In this document: piece by piece, positions 12,707 to 26,378 of the stretch | How the letters are laid out: each line of letters opens with the position of its first letter | Numbering within the stretch: the first letter of the stretch is position 1 | From: Maylandia zebra | Lineage: Eukaryota > Chordata > Actinopteri > Cichliformes > Cichlidae | Direction of reading: 5' to 3' | Length of the DNA stretch: 64,000 nt | NCBI RefSeq assembly: GCF_041146795.1 | Contig: NC_135187.1 | Coordinates: 6,807,556-6,871,555 of the forward strand | Made by a program: the position numbers and the translations under genes | The notes under the pieces: model-generated | Told to the model about the DNA's origin: nothing | Database searches by the model: none | What the model saw: the letters and a program-made list of their open reading frames with translations, nothing else

Positions 12707-14789
12707 TCCATTTCTTTCAGCTTCCAACAGTCCTGATTGGAAACTGCATGTTTTCCTTTTTGCTTCCAACTGCAACAGAGGTTTCTCAAAAACAGGTAGT
12801 TTTTTATTACACCTTTCCTTCACAAATTCATTGATCGATCAAGATTCTTTCTTGTGAAAAAATGATAGGTGATTCTCCATTTAAAGGTCGCACTTCTTTA
12901 AAGAACAAGCACAGCAGGTTAAACCTCTTTAGTGCCTCACCAGTGCTCACTTTTCTTGGTACACGTGATATTTTAGATCCAGACAGGCGTCCTCAGCGAT
13001 GGGTCACTGTTCCCATGGCTTCACATTCATAAAGCTCTCTCTTCACAGCATGTCCTGGCTTCTTTTACAGAAAAGACCACTAATGAGTTCACTATAATAA
13101 ATAGGTCTAAAAAGCTCTCCGATCCTACACCTTTTCTTCTAAATTTCCTCTCAGTGAAAGGTTTTACTGTTTGCCTTGTTATCATTCAGACAAAGGATCT
13201 TTTCTTTTTCTGCTTTTCTTTAGAGATTTAAGCGACGTGTCTACAGCAGAGCAGGTCATTGCATTTAAAAACTGGAGCCATGGTAGCAAAAGCAGGAAAA
13301 ATGTGCTTTTAGACTTTGTTTTTTCACAAATGAGAAACATGTAAGTAATCTCATGAAAAGTGATGCACAAAGACCATAGGTGAAGGTATTAGAAAAATAC
13401 TTCTGTTTTCTCAGGCTACCTTTATTGCTCTCTTTGTGAACAAGAAAAATCCATAGCTAAATAAAAAAGGTTCTTGTCTGTCCTCAGGGTGTTGTCAGAT
13501 GGCTTTCTGGGCAAATGTAGGTACAAGCAGCAGTGAATTAGGCAGGCTGTTGGCGAGCAGATAGACCGAAAAGAGAAAAAAAACATTACAACACTAAAAA
13601 TCTCCCGGACTGCAGTGCGGTGTTCCAGATTGATTATTCTCTACATAAGAGTTTTTAGTATCTGAGAAGAAATTTCTCCTTTATCTCCTTTCAGCATTTA
13701 AAACAAAAGCAGATGTCTGTTTTAGCTCCGTATTCTCACTGGTGGATTGTGTAGCCTCAGGAGTGCTGCAAGCCTCTAAACACAAAACCAGTTAATTGGC
13801 CATGTGCTCTAATACTGTTACAAAGGCTATTTTTACCTCTCAGTGGCTTTGTATATAGCAGTGTGGAAGAGTTTGCTTGTGTTTCCAAGTATACATGAAA
13901 GTGTGCTGACAATCAAGAGCTCATTTTCTCTTCATCTCCTCTTCTTTTTTTTTGTCAGTTCGTGCGTGTGTGTGCGTGTGTGCGTGTGTGTGCGTGCGCG
14001 CAGTGTCAATAGAAGACAAATATGTTCCGCTGTTACTCCCACGTCAGTTCCAAGGATGATAACAAATCATTATGTGATAATGAAATCCGATCACATGAAT
14101 TACTGAACTTGCTTTCCTTCATTATAGTCTGTGGGATGAGACGCCAAATCTTTAATCCAAGTTGAAGCAGCCTGCAAATAACTACAAGAAACAAAATGCT
14201 TTTTAAATAGAGAGACGTGACAGGAGGATGAATACATGCATCTGTTCGTCAAAGTTTTGTTATTAAAGATTAAATAATAGGAAATAATGTAAATAATCTA
14301 ATCATATGATGATTAAAATGATTCAAATAATGATGTTAGTTGTGGTGACACTGAAGCCTCAGCGTTAGCATTTTGGTTACCACCATGTTGTTTTTGGGAA
14401 GTTACAGTAATCAACAAATCTGGTTCTAAGTTATCTGCTAGCAGACTTCTTAAGCTTGGTTAGCAGCATGAATCCATAATCTGTACTGATGCAACGAGCA
14501 CCAAGTGGGCTGCATCACACAGTATTCTGGATTATTGGTCAGATAATTCCCTTAAAAACGCTTCAGAAGTCACTGACACAGTCAAGAGGTCCAATTTGGT
14601 GAATTAATGGACATTTGGCTTTACAGACAGCTGCTGGTTACACCTCCCTGTGTCAACACTCTTGTCATTCAGAGACATCCATCTAGACTTCGAGCAAGCA
14701 AAATCCAACTTGGCGAGTTATAAATATTTAGCCCATATTCAGTTGTTAAATAAGTGGGAAGTAGTCCATAGAAACCCAATTCAAGCTTA
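12707..14789. other. Intergenic, no gene seen; GT-rich stretch
   Basis: No gene recognised. A GT/GC-rich simple stretch lies at about 13963-14002. The minus ORF at 13182-13370 and the plus ORF at 13843-14106 are composition artefacts. Confidence 0.5.
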
Positions 14790-14940
14790 TAAACAAGGTT
14801 AGGAAAACCTGCAGGCAGCTGAGTCTGAAGAAGTCACTTGGATGAGTGAGAAAAGGTTTCTTCCTCTGAAATTTCTACATCCAGATGAATATAACTTCCT
14901 GGGATTTTCTTATCTGGGTGATTGAGCATGCATCAAGACA
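14790..14940 (+). mobile_element. Retroelement 3' tail with stem-loop (copy 1)
   Basis: The segment holds GCAGGCAGCTGAGTCTGAAG, then a hairpin TCACT (14834-14838), loop TGGATG, AGTGA (14845-14849), then a decayed GAAACGT-like box and CATCCAGATGAA. The same order occurs on the minus strand at 39035-39135, and a related hairpin lies at 32914-32929. It is a common fish retroelement tail; I cannot tell a LINE from a Penelope-like parent. Confidence 0.55.
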
Positions 14941-15139
14941 CCTTCAAGTAGCCATTTAGGGAGTCACAGTTGAACTTGTTGTGATGCTAAAATTGTTTAA
15001 ATATTTGCTCATTACAGTCATTGTGCATAGAATAGAACCACAGTTAGCTGCTATTCCACCTGCATGTATCCAATACCTTATATTACTGACACGCAGGTAG
15101 GGGCGTGAGGTGTTGGTGGTGGTATAGGCAGCGGTGACA

Positions 15140-15546
15140 GCAGATTAGATTGTGATGGAGGAGGTGAGGATAGATACAGTGATGGAGGAGTAGAAATGTA
15201 CCATCATTAACTTCAGCAGGTTGAATTTCTTCAGCTGCTGCAGGAAGCACATCCTCTGCTGTGCTTTTTTTGATGAGGGAGTTGATGTTGTTGTTTGGGA
15301 GACGACGCTTCCCAGGAAACGCGAAGACTTCATAGATTCAACTCGGCAGTCATGCAGGTACCTGGGATCTTGTGGGGAGGGTTTCATCTTGAAGTCTACA
15401 GTTATCTCCACTGGAGTGAGCTTCAGGCATAAGTCCATACACAAGGTCACCAGACTGTCAGTTTGCCTCCTGTAGGCAGACTCATTCCTATCTAAGAGGA
15501 ACCCGATGAACTGGCACCATCTGACAACTTCAGGAGTTAGTTGCAC
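15140..15546 (-). mobile_element. Decayed L2/CR1-type LINE fragment
   Basis: The minus-strand frame includes SAYRRQTDSLV, then VDFKMKP, then SSRFLGSVVSQ, then SSKKAQQRMCFLQQLKKFNL, then FYSSITVSILTSSITI. This is the order of the RT thumb and C-terminal region of L2/CR1-type fish LINEs (SIKFLGVHIS, KKAQQRLYFLRRLKK, FYRSTIESILTSCITVW in typical copies). It is a truncated relative of the element at 5688-6630 but more diverged. No 3' tail is visible. Confidence 0.75.
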
Positions 15547-18500
15547 CGATGACTGCAGGTGTCAATGTTAGTGTGCAGAGACGAAAGTATGAGATTTGAG
15601 GACTGAGCCTTTCACAGACAATCATATTTCCTTTTATTTGAGTGAAATTCAAGCGTTCATCTTGTGAAGTTAGTACAACTTCTGTTACTATAAAGTCATA
15701 CTCTAATACTATGTAGCTTCTCCTTATTAACTGATTTGTTAGAGTCAGATGAGATTTCATTATTGTGTGGAACATGGTGGTATAGCACTTTTTGATAGGT
15801 CATTTCACTTCTGTAGGTGCGATCCAGAAAAGATTCATGTTAAGTTGGATTCACAGTAGCTATAAATCGACTTGCTGTTAGCTCTGATCATAAGGTGTGT
15901 GATAAAGTCACAAGGAAAAAGTATGCTTCTTGAGGTGAGATGGAGAGTGAGAACTGTGAAACATGGGAAAAGTGCTTGTTAATTGGCGGCACTTATGCTG
16001 CTGCCAGCATTTCTGCTCCCTGTCAAATGCATTTTGTCTGTGGTCTAATTATCCTTTTAATATGTTTGAAACCTGGTCATTTGAGTAACTCTGTGATGTA
16101 GCTGCATTACAGGCACAGTCCAGAAACAGCAGTTAATTACATTGTTATTGAATGCATGCACAGAACCTCTTGAAACTGAAGACAAGGCGAGACTTGGAAA
16201 CGGATACTTGTTTGAATGGCTTTTTTGTTAGCTCCCCAGCTCCTACTCGTTCCATTGATTGGGAAAGCTTTCTGCATTCACTGGTGCATTTTGTACATTT
16301 TGGAGATAACCATTGTATTGCCCTTGATATGATACAGTTTTTCTCCTGAATATTATGCTTGAAGAAGTCATCTTACATCCACCGACAGGACTAGAGACAT
16401 TATGTGTTGACAGCCTGAGTTGTTTATGAATGCAGGAAGAACGACTGTAACACAATCTTCTACAAAGAGTGTTGCATTATCAGCTGTTTTATAGCCTTAA
16501 TGCTGGCTGTCAGGCTCTAGCCTCAGCTGTGGCTGCTCATACACAAGTCTGTGCTGCAGCAGTTACAAAGATTACTAGAGGAGCTAGTTCATCCGGCTCC
16601 TGCATCAGCTGCTCCCGAGGCTGATCGAGACAGGCGGTAGCTGTGATTATAACTATATCCATGGGTCGACGTGCTGCAGCTGATGATATGGCTGTAGCAT
16701 TGGTTTTGTTTTGGTTGTTATGATTATGGCTATGATACATTAGCTTAGATGTGCCAAATGGCTAACTGCATGCACGTAGTATGTGTATGTGTGCAGTAGA
16801 TTAACTTGGCTGTGTGGACTGAATGTTGTATTGAGTTACTTGTAAATTTATTGCTGTACTCTCCTGACTTCTGCAGTGTGCTGGTAACACATTTGATTAA
16901 AAGCACCGCAGATTCAAATCCTGGGTGGCTTAGTGTTGCCGCCTTGCTAATGTTCGATACTGCACAGACATACTAATAGCACCCGGGATTCAACCACAAA
17001 TGCAGCCAATGTCCAAGCAATCACCATATTACAACCTCAGCCATTAGAGCCAGGCAGAACAGCAGCAGTGCAGCGTGTGCTTCCACATTATCCATCCTGA
17101 CTGTAGTATCTGATTTAACCGAACAAGTCCAACACACCAATTATTCATATGAATGAGGGAGAATAAAGCTTAATGTGAGGTAATGCAAAATGCATGTACA
17201 GAAAAGAGAAATTGTGTACTGGGAAAGAAAAGTTAATTTAAGGGGATGTAAAGTAGTACGAAGGAAAATATGCAGGATTTTCTAAAGGGTAGAGTCCCGC
17301 GTTTTGCTTCCAGGGAGAGATTTTTCATGACAGCCAAATACAGGTTAGTAGCATTTGCCAAAGGTCTTTATTCCAAAAATGAACCAGGAAGTCACTCTGA
17401 TCTATAAGCGCAAAAAGTACAAATAAAAAAGTCACTTTTTTCCAGAAGTTTCTGTTCTATTTTGATGCTTTTTTGCTGTGAACCCGGGGCCCCGTTGGAA
17501 TTCATTGTACCCACTATGAATACAAGATGACCATAGCCACCTCCTCCAGCGAAGGAGAAAGCTAGAACCTTTTAAAGGCACCTTTCAAATCCACAGGGAA
17601 CCACTGTTTGTCTCAAAAGAGGGAGTATTACTTCAACATATTTTTCTTCCCAATAACGCTTTCATCTCAAAAGACTGCTGAAAACCATGAGTGGATGTAT
17701 TGATGCTTAAACTTGTGAAATTTTTTCTCCATTCTGGCTCACTGTGATCTCCTTGGGCCTCTAAAGTATAAATTTCTTGTCTTTTTAACTTAGGTCATTG
17801 CTTTTCACATCACAGGTTCCCCGGGGACACCTTAATACAAGCATGAGCTCAGTCTCCACGTGTATTTAATGTTGGCTTTTAATGGGAAGAAGTGGTGATT
17901 ATTAAATTATATTATACCAAAACAAGCACGTGTTTGCCAAGTTTCAAGTCATTATAAATGCTGAAACAGAAAAAACATGGCACTTAATGCTTTGCGCATA
18001 ATTTGTATTCCCATCAAAAAAGATACACATCTGCTCACTTTACCTAGAGCACAGGCTCTGAATCATCAAGTATTCATGCTAAACGTTCTCATCTGTTTTT
18101 GTCGGCAGAGTCCTCAGTTGCTGCAGACAGCAGATAAATCCTATTTATTTAGGCTCTGTTTTATAATATTATATTGTTTCCCAACACTTCTTTTGCTGAA
18201 TGCTAATAAAGAGTACAAAAAGATGAAAAACAGACTAGACTAGTAACATTAAAGTGACAGGAAGAGGAATCGATATGATATAGCACGTATTTTAAATGAC
18301 TGTAGTCCTTTCAGTGTTTCAAAATATGGTTTCATTTTATTCTTAAGACACTGAACACACTCTTTTTTAGACCATTTGCATTTATAAATGGTCTAAATGG
18401 TCCATTTGCATGTAAAATGGTAAGATCACTGCCTGATTTTAAAATATTTGCTACAAAATCCTAATTGCCAAAGCATCTATTGAAGGGCAATAAATAAAAG

Positions 18501-20769
18501 TGGAATATATATTGTTTATAAAAAGTAAAGAAGCACATAGATTCACAATCTCTTTCTAAGACATGATGTTTTTGAATAGCATTTCTGGTGTATTGATGTG
18601 CAGGCATGAATGCACCAAATGATGTCCCTGAAAATTCTGTGTTTTTATGTAAGTAACCTTTCATATTATTGAAATATAAGGTTAATATAAGTTTTCATAT
18701 CAACAAAATGTGACTTTTAACCCATTTAGCACAGAAGATGCACCATCACATATTGCACCAGTCTTCTGCTTTTATAGTGTCTGCATAACTACTGTACTAT
18801 AACAACCTGCTGCACACTGCTCTGTGTCTGCTCATGATATCTGGATCCGATTTTTATTCACACTCGCATTTTATTTGGTCTTATTATGACAGGCTGTAAA
18901 CCTATTGCTGAGTGTGTTTAAGAAAAAAAACCCCCATAAACTTGGATAAAAATTCTTTTTTAATTAGACCGGCCTCTGCTTGAGACGCTGCAGTATCAAA
19001 TGAAAGATAATTAAAATATAAGACCTGTTTGTGTTTCACAGTTGTTGACAGGGAAAGTGTAATCAGTGCTTTTGTTTTCTCGCACTTTCTCCACACTTGT
19101 CTTTATCACGTCTCGACTTGAATATGAAGAGTGCTGCTGCACTACTTTCTTCAGGGAATATTAATTATGGATACTGGCTTATATACTACTGTACATGATT
19201 GTGTGCCTGTGGTCTGCTATCGTTCTCAACTGCTGCAGTGTAGAACTTATTTATATGAATATGAGGAAACACCGAGGGCAGAGAGAAGAATACACGAGTC
19301 GGGTACTAAAAGGACATCTCTGGATATCTGCAGCCAGCATCACAACAAGATAACAAGATGAATAGCAGCACGATGGAGCATATGTGCATAAATTACAACT
19401 AATAGAGAAGATCAATTAAATAATGATTAAAGATAAAGTGCATAAATATTTCAGGCTGGTAACATGACATCATTAATTTCAGTTGTCATGCAAGTTTAAT
19501 AAACATTCAGATGTAATTAAATGGACAAGACTGGCAGACTGATGAGCATTCCTGTTTTCACAGGGAGTCACGTTTGTTTTTAAAGTGAAAGGATCATAAA
19601 CGTCGTATATTCTTCCTGATATGAGCAAAAACACATTTATTCTGCTTGTCTGCTTTCAAGAACCAGCTCTGAGACAATTAGATGATTTGCTTCCTTTTGA
19701 TCAACTACACACTTAGCGGGTGCATGACATTTGCTACTTCTATACTGCGGTTTCAGAGTTTCCTGCTTTTATTTCTCATGAATTAAACGGGGCTGGGTTT
19801 TGGACAAAAAATAGAAATTTATTACTCTGGGAAATTGTTATGGCCCTTTTTTCACCCCCTTTTTCAAATACCAGTAAATGAAAAAAAAAATAGATACATG
19901 AATTGGTTATGAAAATTAGCTGCAATTATATCTAAATATCAGTTGTGAACCCTCTGCAGCTTTTTTAAAAAGACCAGCATCATCAACACCTCTGCACGTG
20001 TGAGTTGCAGACAGTTGTCTCCTCTGTGGTCTCATCTGCTAATGGTAATTACACCAAGTGTTTGTAATTACCCTGACAGTGATCTATTGATGTTTAAAAT
20101 GCTCTTTTACCATGCTACTCACCAGGGAAAGTTTTTTGAGGTGCACATGTTTTCTATCAGCCACGGTCTGGTACACACTCACACAGCCACTTCACATTCA
20201 TTCACACCTGGCCACTGCAACCAGCGCTGCACAGCTGGCCGCGGGGACAGCGAGGCAGTTAAGATGCACCTCTGTGGTAACTGCTGAAAGGGAAGGTAAC
20301 CTTGATGTGTCTCCTCACGTTATTCTTCCAGTGCATTACCTGCAAAGCGTGCGACAACGCCATAACAGAATCAGCAGACACCTGTTTACAAGTCCCAGCA
20401 CCAGCGGAGATGAATGAAATCAATACCCCGGCTCCTGTGCAATTTCTCCGTCGCATCGCCAGCCACAAGTTTATATTATCGTGGATCTTTACAGTGCAGA
20501 ACTGATTATGAGGCACAGTGCAGATCTGCTTACTTGAAAGATTGGTAATTATGGGCGGCAGAGTGCGGTATTGGTGGAGTGCAGATACTGTAAGCCGTTA
20601 ACCATCCTTTGAAACTGTTACAGTAAGCATAGAGGAAGCACCATGCCTCAGAATCAATGCTCATCATAAAAGCTGGTAATGGCGGGGAGGTGCTTAGTAG
20701 AAACATCTTCAGATCAACTTAATCGAGGCTTGAATCAAATCCACAGCATAAAGGAAAAGAACGGCAAGA
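15547..20769. other. Intergenic, no gene seen; local palindrome
   Basis: About 5 kb without a supported gene. A perfect 8-bp inverted repeat, GACCATTT (18370-18377) and AAATGGTC (18386-18393), lies beside two octamer-like ATTTGCAT words (18374 and 18404). The rest is AT-rich unique-looking DNA with short chance ORFs. Confidence 0.5.
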
Positions 20770-20850
20770 GTAATACATTTTACTTGGCTTCTATAGTGCT
20801 CTTTACAGCACTCAAGCACTTTACATACTCTGTAAGATCTTATATAACGG
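20770..20850. repeat. Possible old interspersed repeat
   Basis: The words ctatagtgctctttacagca and ctcaagcactttacat resemble a common fish repeat (atagcgcttt, then caaagcgctttaca). It is short and diverged, so this is a weak call. Confidence 0.3.
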
Positions 20851-23800
20851 AAAAACCGGCTTACTCTCATGTCTCCATTAAAATGTTGCAGGGCTGAGCA
20901 AAAATTAGAAACCATCAGCAAAACAAAGCATGAATAATTTGGCCTTTTAACAGCATTTCCTTATAAATATATTTATCTGATGTGATTGGTCATGTTTTTC
21001 ATCCCCTTCAATGTTAAAATTTGAGAGGAACTGCATCATGATTTGAACTTTAACCCACGTTTAAAGCCCCATAGAGTTTTCGGTCTTCCTTCTGAAGTGA
21101 AGATGTAATCTTGAGTAACTGGACTGCTTTGTGTACAGTAGACCACTACTGCACAAGCAACCACTTGTTTCTTCACCCCTTTTGAAGTCGTCATTTCTCC
21201 AGTGAAAAAGTGGCTTTCCTGTTGCTTGCTGTTCATTTTGGGATGTTGTCTTCCTTATCCGTGGATTCCTGGAACTGTACCTTGCAAGATGAAGCCTGAG
21301 GAATTGGAGACATGGCTGTACTATCTCAACTTCCACTTTGTGAGAACTCTGAGATTAGCGTGACATCAGGATTGTTTACATCCCGTCTTTTGCCATCTTT
21401 TCAAAAACAAACATTACTGAATGATTTTAAGCTTTGTTGCTTTTCTGCACAGATGATTTTATGCAAAAACCTATGTGTGGAGGTGTAATATATAACAATA
21501 ATTTCTGTCTAGTCATTGTTTAGTCTTGCTTTATCTTGTCCTGTTATCACTACAATCTGCCACTTGGGAGTGTGGGTGGGAATGAGTCTCTATTCCCTCT
21601 AAATTATGTTTTTAATGAAGCAAATCCTCAGTGACTCCTCTAGTCTAGGCACTGACAGAGACTTTTAGAGATAGAAATGTCAGCTTGGTAATGTTATCGG
21701 TCATTGATAATGAACTAAATAAACACCCCGTCCCCTCCCCGGTGACGTTAAAGTCTGTCTGCTCGCGAAAACTTTTATGAAGAAACAAAGAGCTACAAAT
21801 CATTAAGGCTTGTATGGCGGCTCTTGGAACTCGATGATGATGTTGATGAGAGGGAGAGTCTGTTTATGGTTGTGCCAAAGTAACGCACTAGCTGGGAGAC
21901 AGAGAAGCACAAAAAGCAGACTAATGAGACAACAAATGGCAGCTGAACTCCATGAGCACTCTTGTTATACTGTATATTCCTCTTAGGTCATGTCAGGAGG
22001 CAGCCGAGTGCTCAGAGATGAAGGAGCAGAAACTGAGGTGCCACAGTAACACCGCCTAAAGAGTCTCTTTGTATTATAAGTCGGCTGTAACTTTTAAAAG
22101 CAAAAAGGAAGACACCGCCTGAACTGAACTCTTGCTTCCCTTTGAGTTCCTCGGTTAAATTTTCTGTAGCAGTGATCATATTTCTTTGCATTGCGAGTGA
22201 GGTCCTGTTATTTCGGCACTGTGTCTATGAATTATGTAAATTGTTACGATAGCTCTGCATCAGTGCTGCTGAGACAGATTTTTGTGCGTGTTTGGATACA
22301 GCACTTACAATTCTGCACACTTCTTTTGAGAACCGACACCTGTGCCAACATGTTTTGATAATTGGAAACAATTAAGCTGTCTTGCAGAGGTGAGTTTTGA
22401 AATGGTCTTCCTGACGTGCGGTATTCATAGACGTTAATAACTCCTGTTCTTGGATTGACTGGGACACACCTGAATGGCAATTTGCTGTGGATAAAAAGCT
22501 CTGCGTGCATATGCTGACAGGTGGCATCAATGTAAAAGACTGATGAAATACACATTTCTCCTACTAAACTACTAGCTACATTCAAAAATATGTTATTATG
22601 AATATGTCATGCTGCCTCTCATGTTCACTTTACCCACCTTCAGCTTGTTCGTGTCCACTGTTGCTTCTCTCTCCTGCATTATTTTTCTCTTAATCCCTCT
22701 CAGGACAGCATTAGTATTACTGCATGAGCTCAGCTGATTTGGTCTTTTTACCTTCAGACCCTGAAATTCTGATTTATTCCGGAACACATATATTAGGGAC
22801 TTTCTCTGGCAAATGTGCCAGAAAATTCTGTCCATCGTACCCTGACTTCACAGAGAATGAGATTCTGCCCTTAACATCATCCGGTGTTTCAGACGTCTGA
22901 CATTTCCCTTACAAGACTCATACAGCTAGTGCTGTAGAATGGCTGTATCAGTCTTTAGGGTAGATAAAACTCAGAATATCTCAGCTCGGAAATTATGTTG
23001 CTGCTGCACCAAAAGCTGGAGTATATAGGCATGTTTGTCTTTCTGTTTTTGTGAGGACATTCATTGACACTGATGCATTCACAAGCCAAGTTTAACCATC
23101 ACAACTAACTGTCAGACCCTTATCATAACTTTAATATAAGCCTGCTTCTAACTTTTTAGCGTTCATAACCCTCAAACAGGACCTGAGTGGGTGTGAAAAA
23201 ATTAGAGCCAGCCGAGAAGTTTTACCTTTTACAATATTTGGTGACTCAGATGGTCTAAAACTCCATGAAGATGGCTGTACATACACTATTTTCATTTATC
23301 TATTTAACTGATATCATTTCTTTGTTTATGGTTCTCAAGAAAGCTTCGCAGCCAAGGCACAATCACACATCTGTAAACTGTGGCTATAAAAAAAAAGGCT
23401 ACACACTCCCACAGATGAGCATTGCATGTGTTAATATAATCAAATTAATTGTATTGTGAGATATATACGTAGAAAATGAAAGGCCTAAATTAAGTCATTT
23501 TTTCCTCATGTAGTGTTTCTAAGTGTAGGTTAGTTAGAATCTGTATAGGCTCAAAGTCATTAATTTCTTGCAGCAGCTCATTAACCAACGTATTTTTAGG
23601 CTCAAAAGCAGAAGCGAGACATCAATAATCAGTTTTAAAAGGTTTAATGAACTATCACAGAAATTCAATAGGGCGAAGGCTTGGAGCAGGTAAGTGATTG
23701 CAGGTGAGAGGGTTTTAGGCCAGAAGAAGTTAGTGCTTGGCCAATGTGACGACAGGGAATTATCTGTAGATCAAGCTGTGGCTGCTGGATCGGAGCTGGA

Positions 23801-23994
23801 GTTTCAATTAGTGATTCGAATGCTCTTTTGTTTCTGTTTTGGTAGCAGGTGGTGGGGTGGGGGCTGGATGCTTGGAGAATACAGAAGTGGTGTAGGGTGG
23901 GCAGACATGCCAGGAAAATAAAAACGGTTCTGTTAAAGCCTTTTGTGTTGACCAGCTCAGGTGTGCTCAGTGTCCAGGGAGGAGTTGGAGGAGC
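20851..23994. other. Intergenic, no gene seen
   Basis: No coding exon, tRNA or named transposon was recognised. ORFs up to 113 codons on the minus strand (22244-22585) have no domain, no splice context and no codon bias. Confidence 0.5.
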
Positions 23995-24470
23995 TTTTTT
24001 TGCAGGATTCAGTTTAATTTACGTTAATTTACACAGCGCTAAAATTACAACAACAGTTGCCTTGAGGTGCTTTATACTGTAAGGCAGGCGTGTCCAACTC
24101 CAGTCCTTGAGAGCTACTGTCCTGCAGCTTTTAAATGCATTCCTACTCCAACACAGCTGAATCAGATGATTGGATTACCTCTCCAGCATGCCATCAAGTT
24201 TGGCAAAGGCCTGGTAACAAGCCATTCATTTGATTCAGGTGTGTCGGAACAAGAATGCATCTAGAAGCTGCAGGACAGTAGCCCTCAAGGACTGGAGTTG
24301 GACACCCCTGCTAAAGGCCCTAAAACCCAAACAGCTCTCTGTGAGCCTTCACAACTGTGGGAAGGAAAAACTCCCTTTTAATAGGAAGAAACCTGGAGCA
24401 TAAACAGGCTCAGGGTGAGGCAGCCATCTGTTACAGCTGATGAGGGGAAAGAGAAAAGAGAAAGCAGGGG
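23995..24470. repeat. Fish interspersed repeat split by a MITE
   Basis: The left part has ACAACAGTTGCCTTGAGGTG and CTTTATACTGTAAGG. The right part, after the MITE, has GTGGGAAGGAAAAACTCCCT, AATAGGAAGAAACCTGG and AGGCTCAGGGTGAGGCAGCC. I recall these words together in one abundant percomorph repeat, so the MITE at 24085-24310 inserted into it later. The parent class is not known to me. Confidence 0.6.
24085..24310. mobile_element. hAT-type MITE, 226 bp
   Basis: The ends are CAGGCGTGTCCAACTCCAG and CTGGAGTTGGACACCCCTG. The inverted repeats continue inward (CTGTCCTGCAGCTT versus AAGCTGCAGGACAG). It is the same family as 11195-11530. The flanks CTGTAAGG and CTAAAGGC are only partly alike, so the 8-bp duplication has decayed or the border differs. 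Confidence 0.8.
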
Positions 24471-26378
24471 GAAAAGATAACAGTCTTTCTCCCAGCTCAT
24501 GGTATTACTGGCTTGTGCTGCTACTCTCTGCTAGTCACCACGACGGTGGTAATTAAGCCTGTTGTGTCTTATACTTCTTTTATTTTTCATCCTGTAACCC
24601 TTCTTTGTTCTCCAGTTGTCTACCAGAAACCTGTGTGTTTCCTCTGTGTTTGCAATTCTAAGTTTAATGGTCACTTCGCATTTTCTAACGCAGACCCTCC
24701 AGCTGGATGCTGCACCAATAAAATAAGAACAGACTTACCTGAAAGCTGCCTGCTCGCTGTTTGCCGAATCTCCCTCTGCTCCCTGGGATCCTTGCCTTTC
24801 TGCCAGTTCGTCCTCCAATTGTCCTGCTTAAGATGCCAACAAATAAGAGTATTACATTGTGATGCAGAATTCTCGGCCAGTATCAGCATAATAAAGGGAT
24901 GGCTCAGGACCATATGATCCAGCCTTAAATATAACATTTATCACAAAGTGCCTTCAAAAAGTCTTGGCTCTAATTTTAAAAGTAGAGAAGATCTCTGCAT
25001 CTTGAATTCAAACTGGGAGCTGGCTCCAAATGAGAGAGGCCTGATGGCTGAAGGCTCTGCCTCCCATTTTATCTTTATAAACACAAAGAACCACAATGAA
25101 ACCAGCAGAATGAATGCTGCGGAGGCTTCAGCTTACAATGTGCAAGGGATTTCACACTAAATAAGGGATAACAATCAGGTAGGAAGTGAAAGGATGAGCT
25201 GGTCCATGTATACTGCAAATAAGTTAGATGATGGTGAACATGTATGACAGCTGACGCACAGTTATCCAACAAACTCTGCCTGTGGGTGGGGGTGAAAGAT
25301 GAGCTGGCCCAAAACCAGGCCTGTCCTGACAATGGCAAACTCTCAGAACCTCTGATGTCACTGATTCCAGTCTTGGGCCGAGCACCAGCACTGAGTCTGT
25401 GGAAAAGATATAAGAGCATAGTCAGATATTAACTCTGAGTTGGTTCACTCAGTGAAATTTCAATTTAGGCTCATTTTCAGTCAGCTTAGATTCTGCTCTT
25501 GGTTGGATGGATTTCTGGTGTGTCTAAATTATTGTCTGGCTGTGCAGCAATTCGTGCAGATTCGAGATCAGATTATGAATGATAAGGTTGCTTTGATTTT
25601 ATTTGATATAGCTCAATGCAGCTTTGACTCTATTTTGCTTTAAACAGGCAGATTGTGTCTTTTTTTTTTTAAATTCACCCCAAATTCTGTTAACTTACAC
25701 TAATCAGCAACACTGCATTCATATTATTTAACCTCCTGAGAAATGGAAAAAAGAATCTTCCCATTGAACTAAAAGAGGCCGCCGAACACATGAGATATCA
25801 ATGGAAAGCCCAGGATGTCCTCTATTTAGTACATCAGGACTTAGGGCAGCTCAAATAAGTCAAAAGATAAAGACCAAAAACAAATGTCCAATACAGAGGA
25901 TATAAATGAATAGGCCTGTTTGCGCTTTGTGTAAGCTAGTGTAAAGAGTGACTGTGAGCAAAGATCAGACAGAAACTAATAATAATTAGAATCTGAATTT
26001 TTTTTCATGTGGGATTCAGCAGTTCACTCTAGCATTCATAAATTTGTTGCTGTTTGCATTAAGTAGACTTGTTAAAATAATAAAACAGCAGTACACGTAA
26101 GAGCTCTTTTAAAATCAGTCAAAACCAGAAACCAACACGTAGCACTCTGAGAGCACAGACCCGCCGAGGCAGCTCACGCTCTGTGTAGGACTTACTTTCA
26201 GTGTGAATAGTGCTGTATTTTCTGTATGTTTGTTTTAATTGTACTATAAGAAAATTGTAGTGCAATAGAAATAGGTGCAAATTGCAGGCTTTTGTTATTT
26301 GCCCTCTTGAAACCCATTTGAATACACTGTCAAGGTTTTCCTGGCCGACTCACTCATTTTCTCTTTTTCTGTTGTAGA
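24471..26378. other. Intergenic, no gene seen
   Basis: The overlapping ORFs of 134 and 88 codons around 24513-24937 lack coding bias and exon borders. No other feature is supported. Confidence 0.5.

Noticed and set aside
16870-16935. tRNA-like words (GTGCTGGTAACAC, then GATTCAAATCCTGGG)
   Set aside because: The acceptor and anticodon arms do not pair, and the spacing is wrong for a tRNA. At most a worn SINE head.
24513-24937. Overlapping 134- and 88-codon ORFs
   Set aside because: They occur on opposite strands over the same DNA, show no coding bias, and have no start or splice context.
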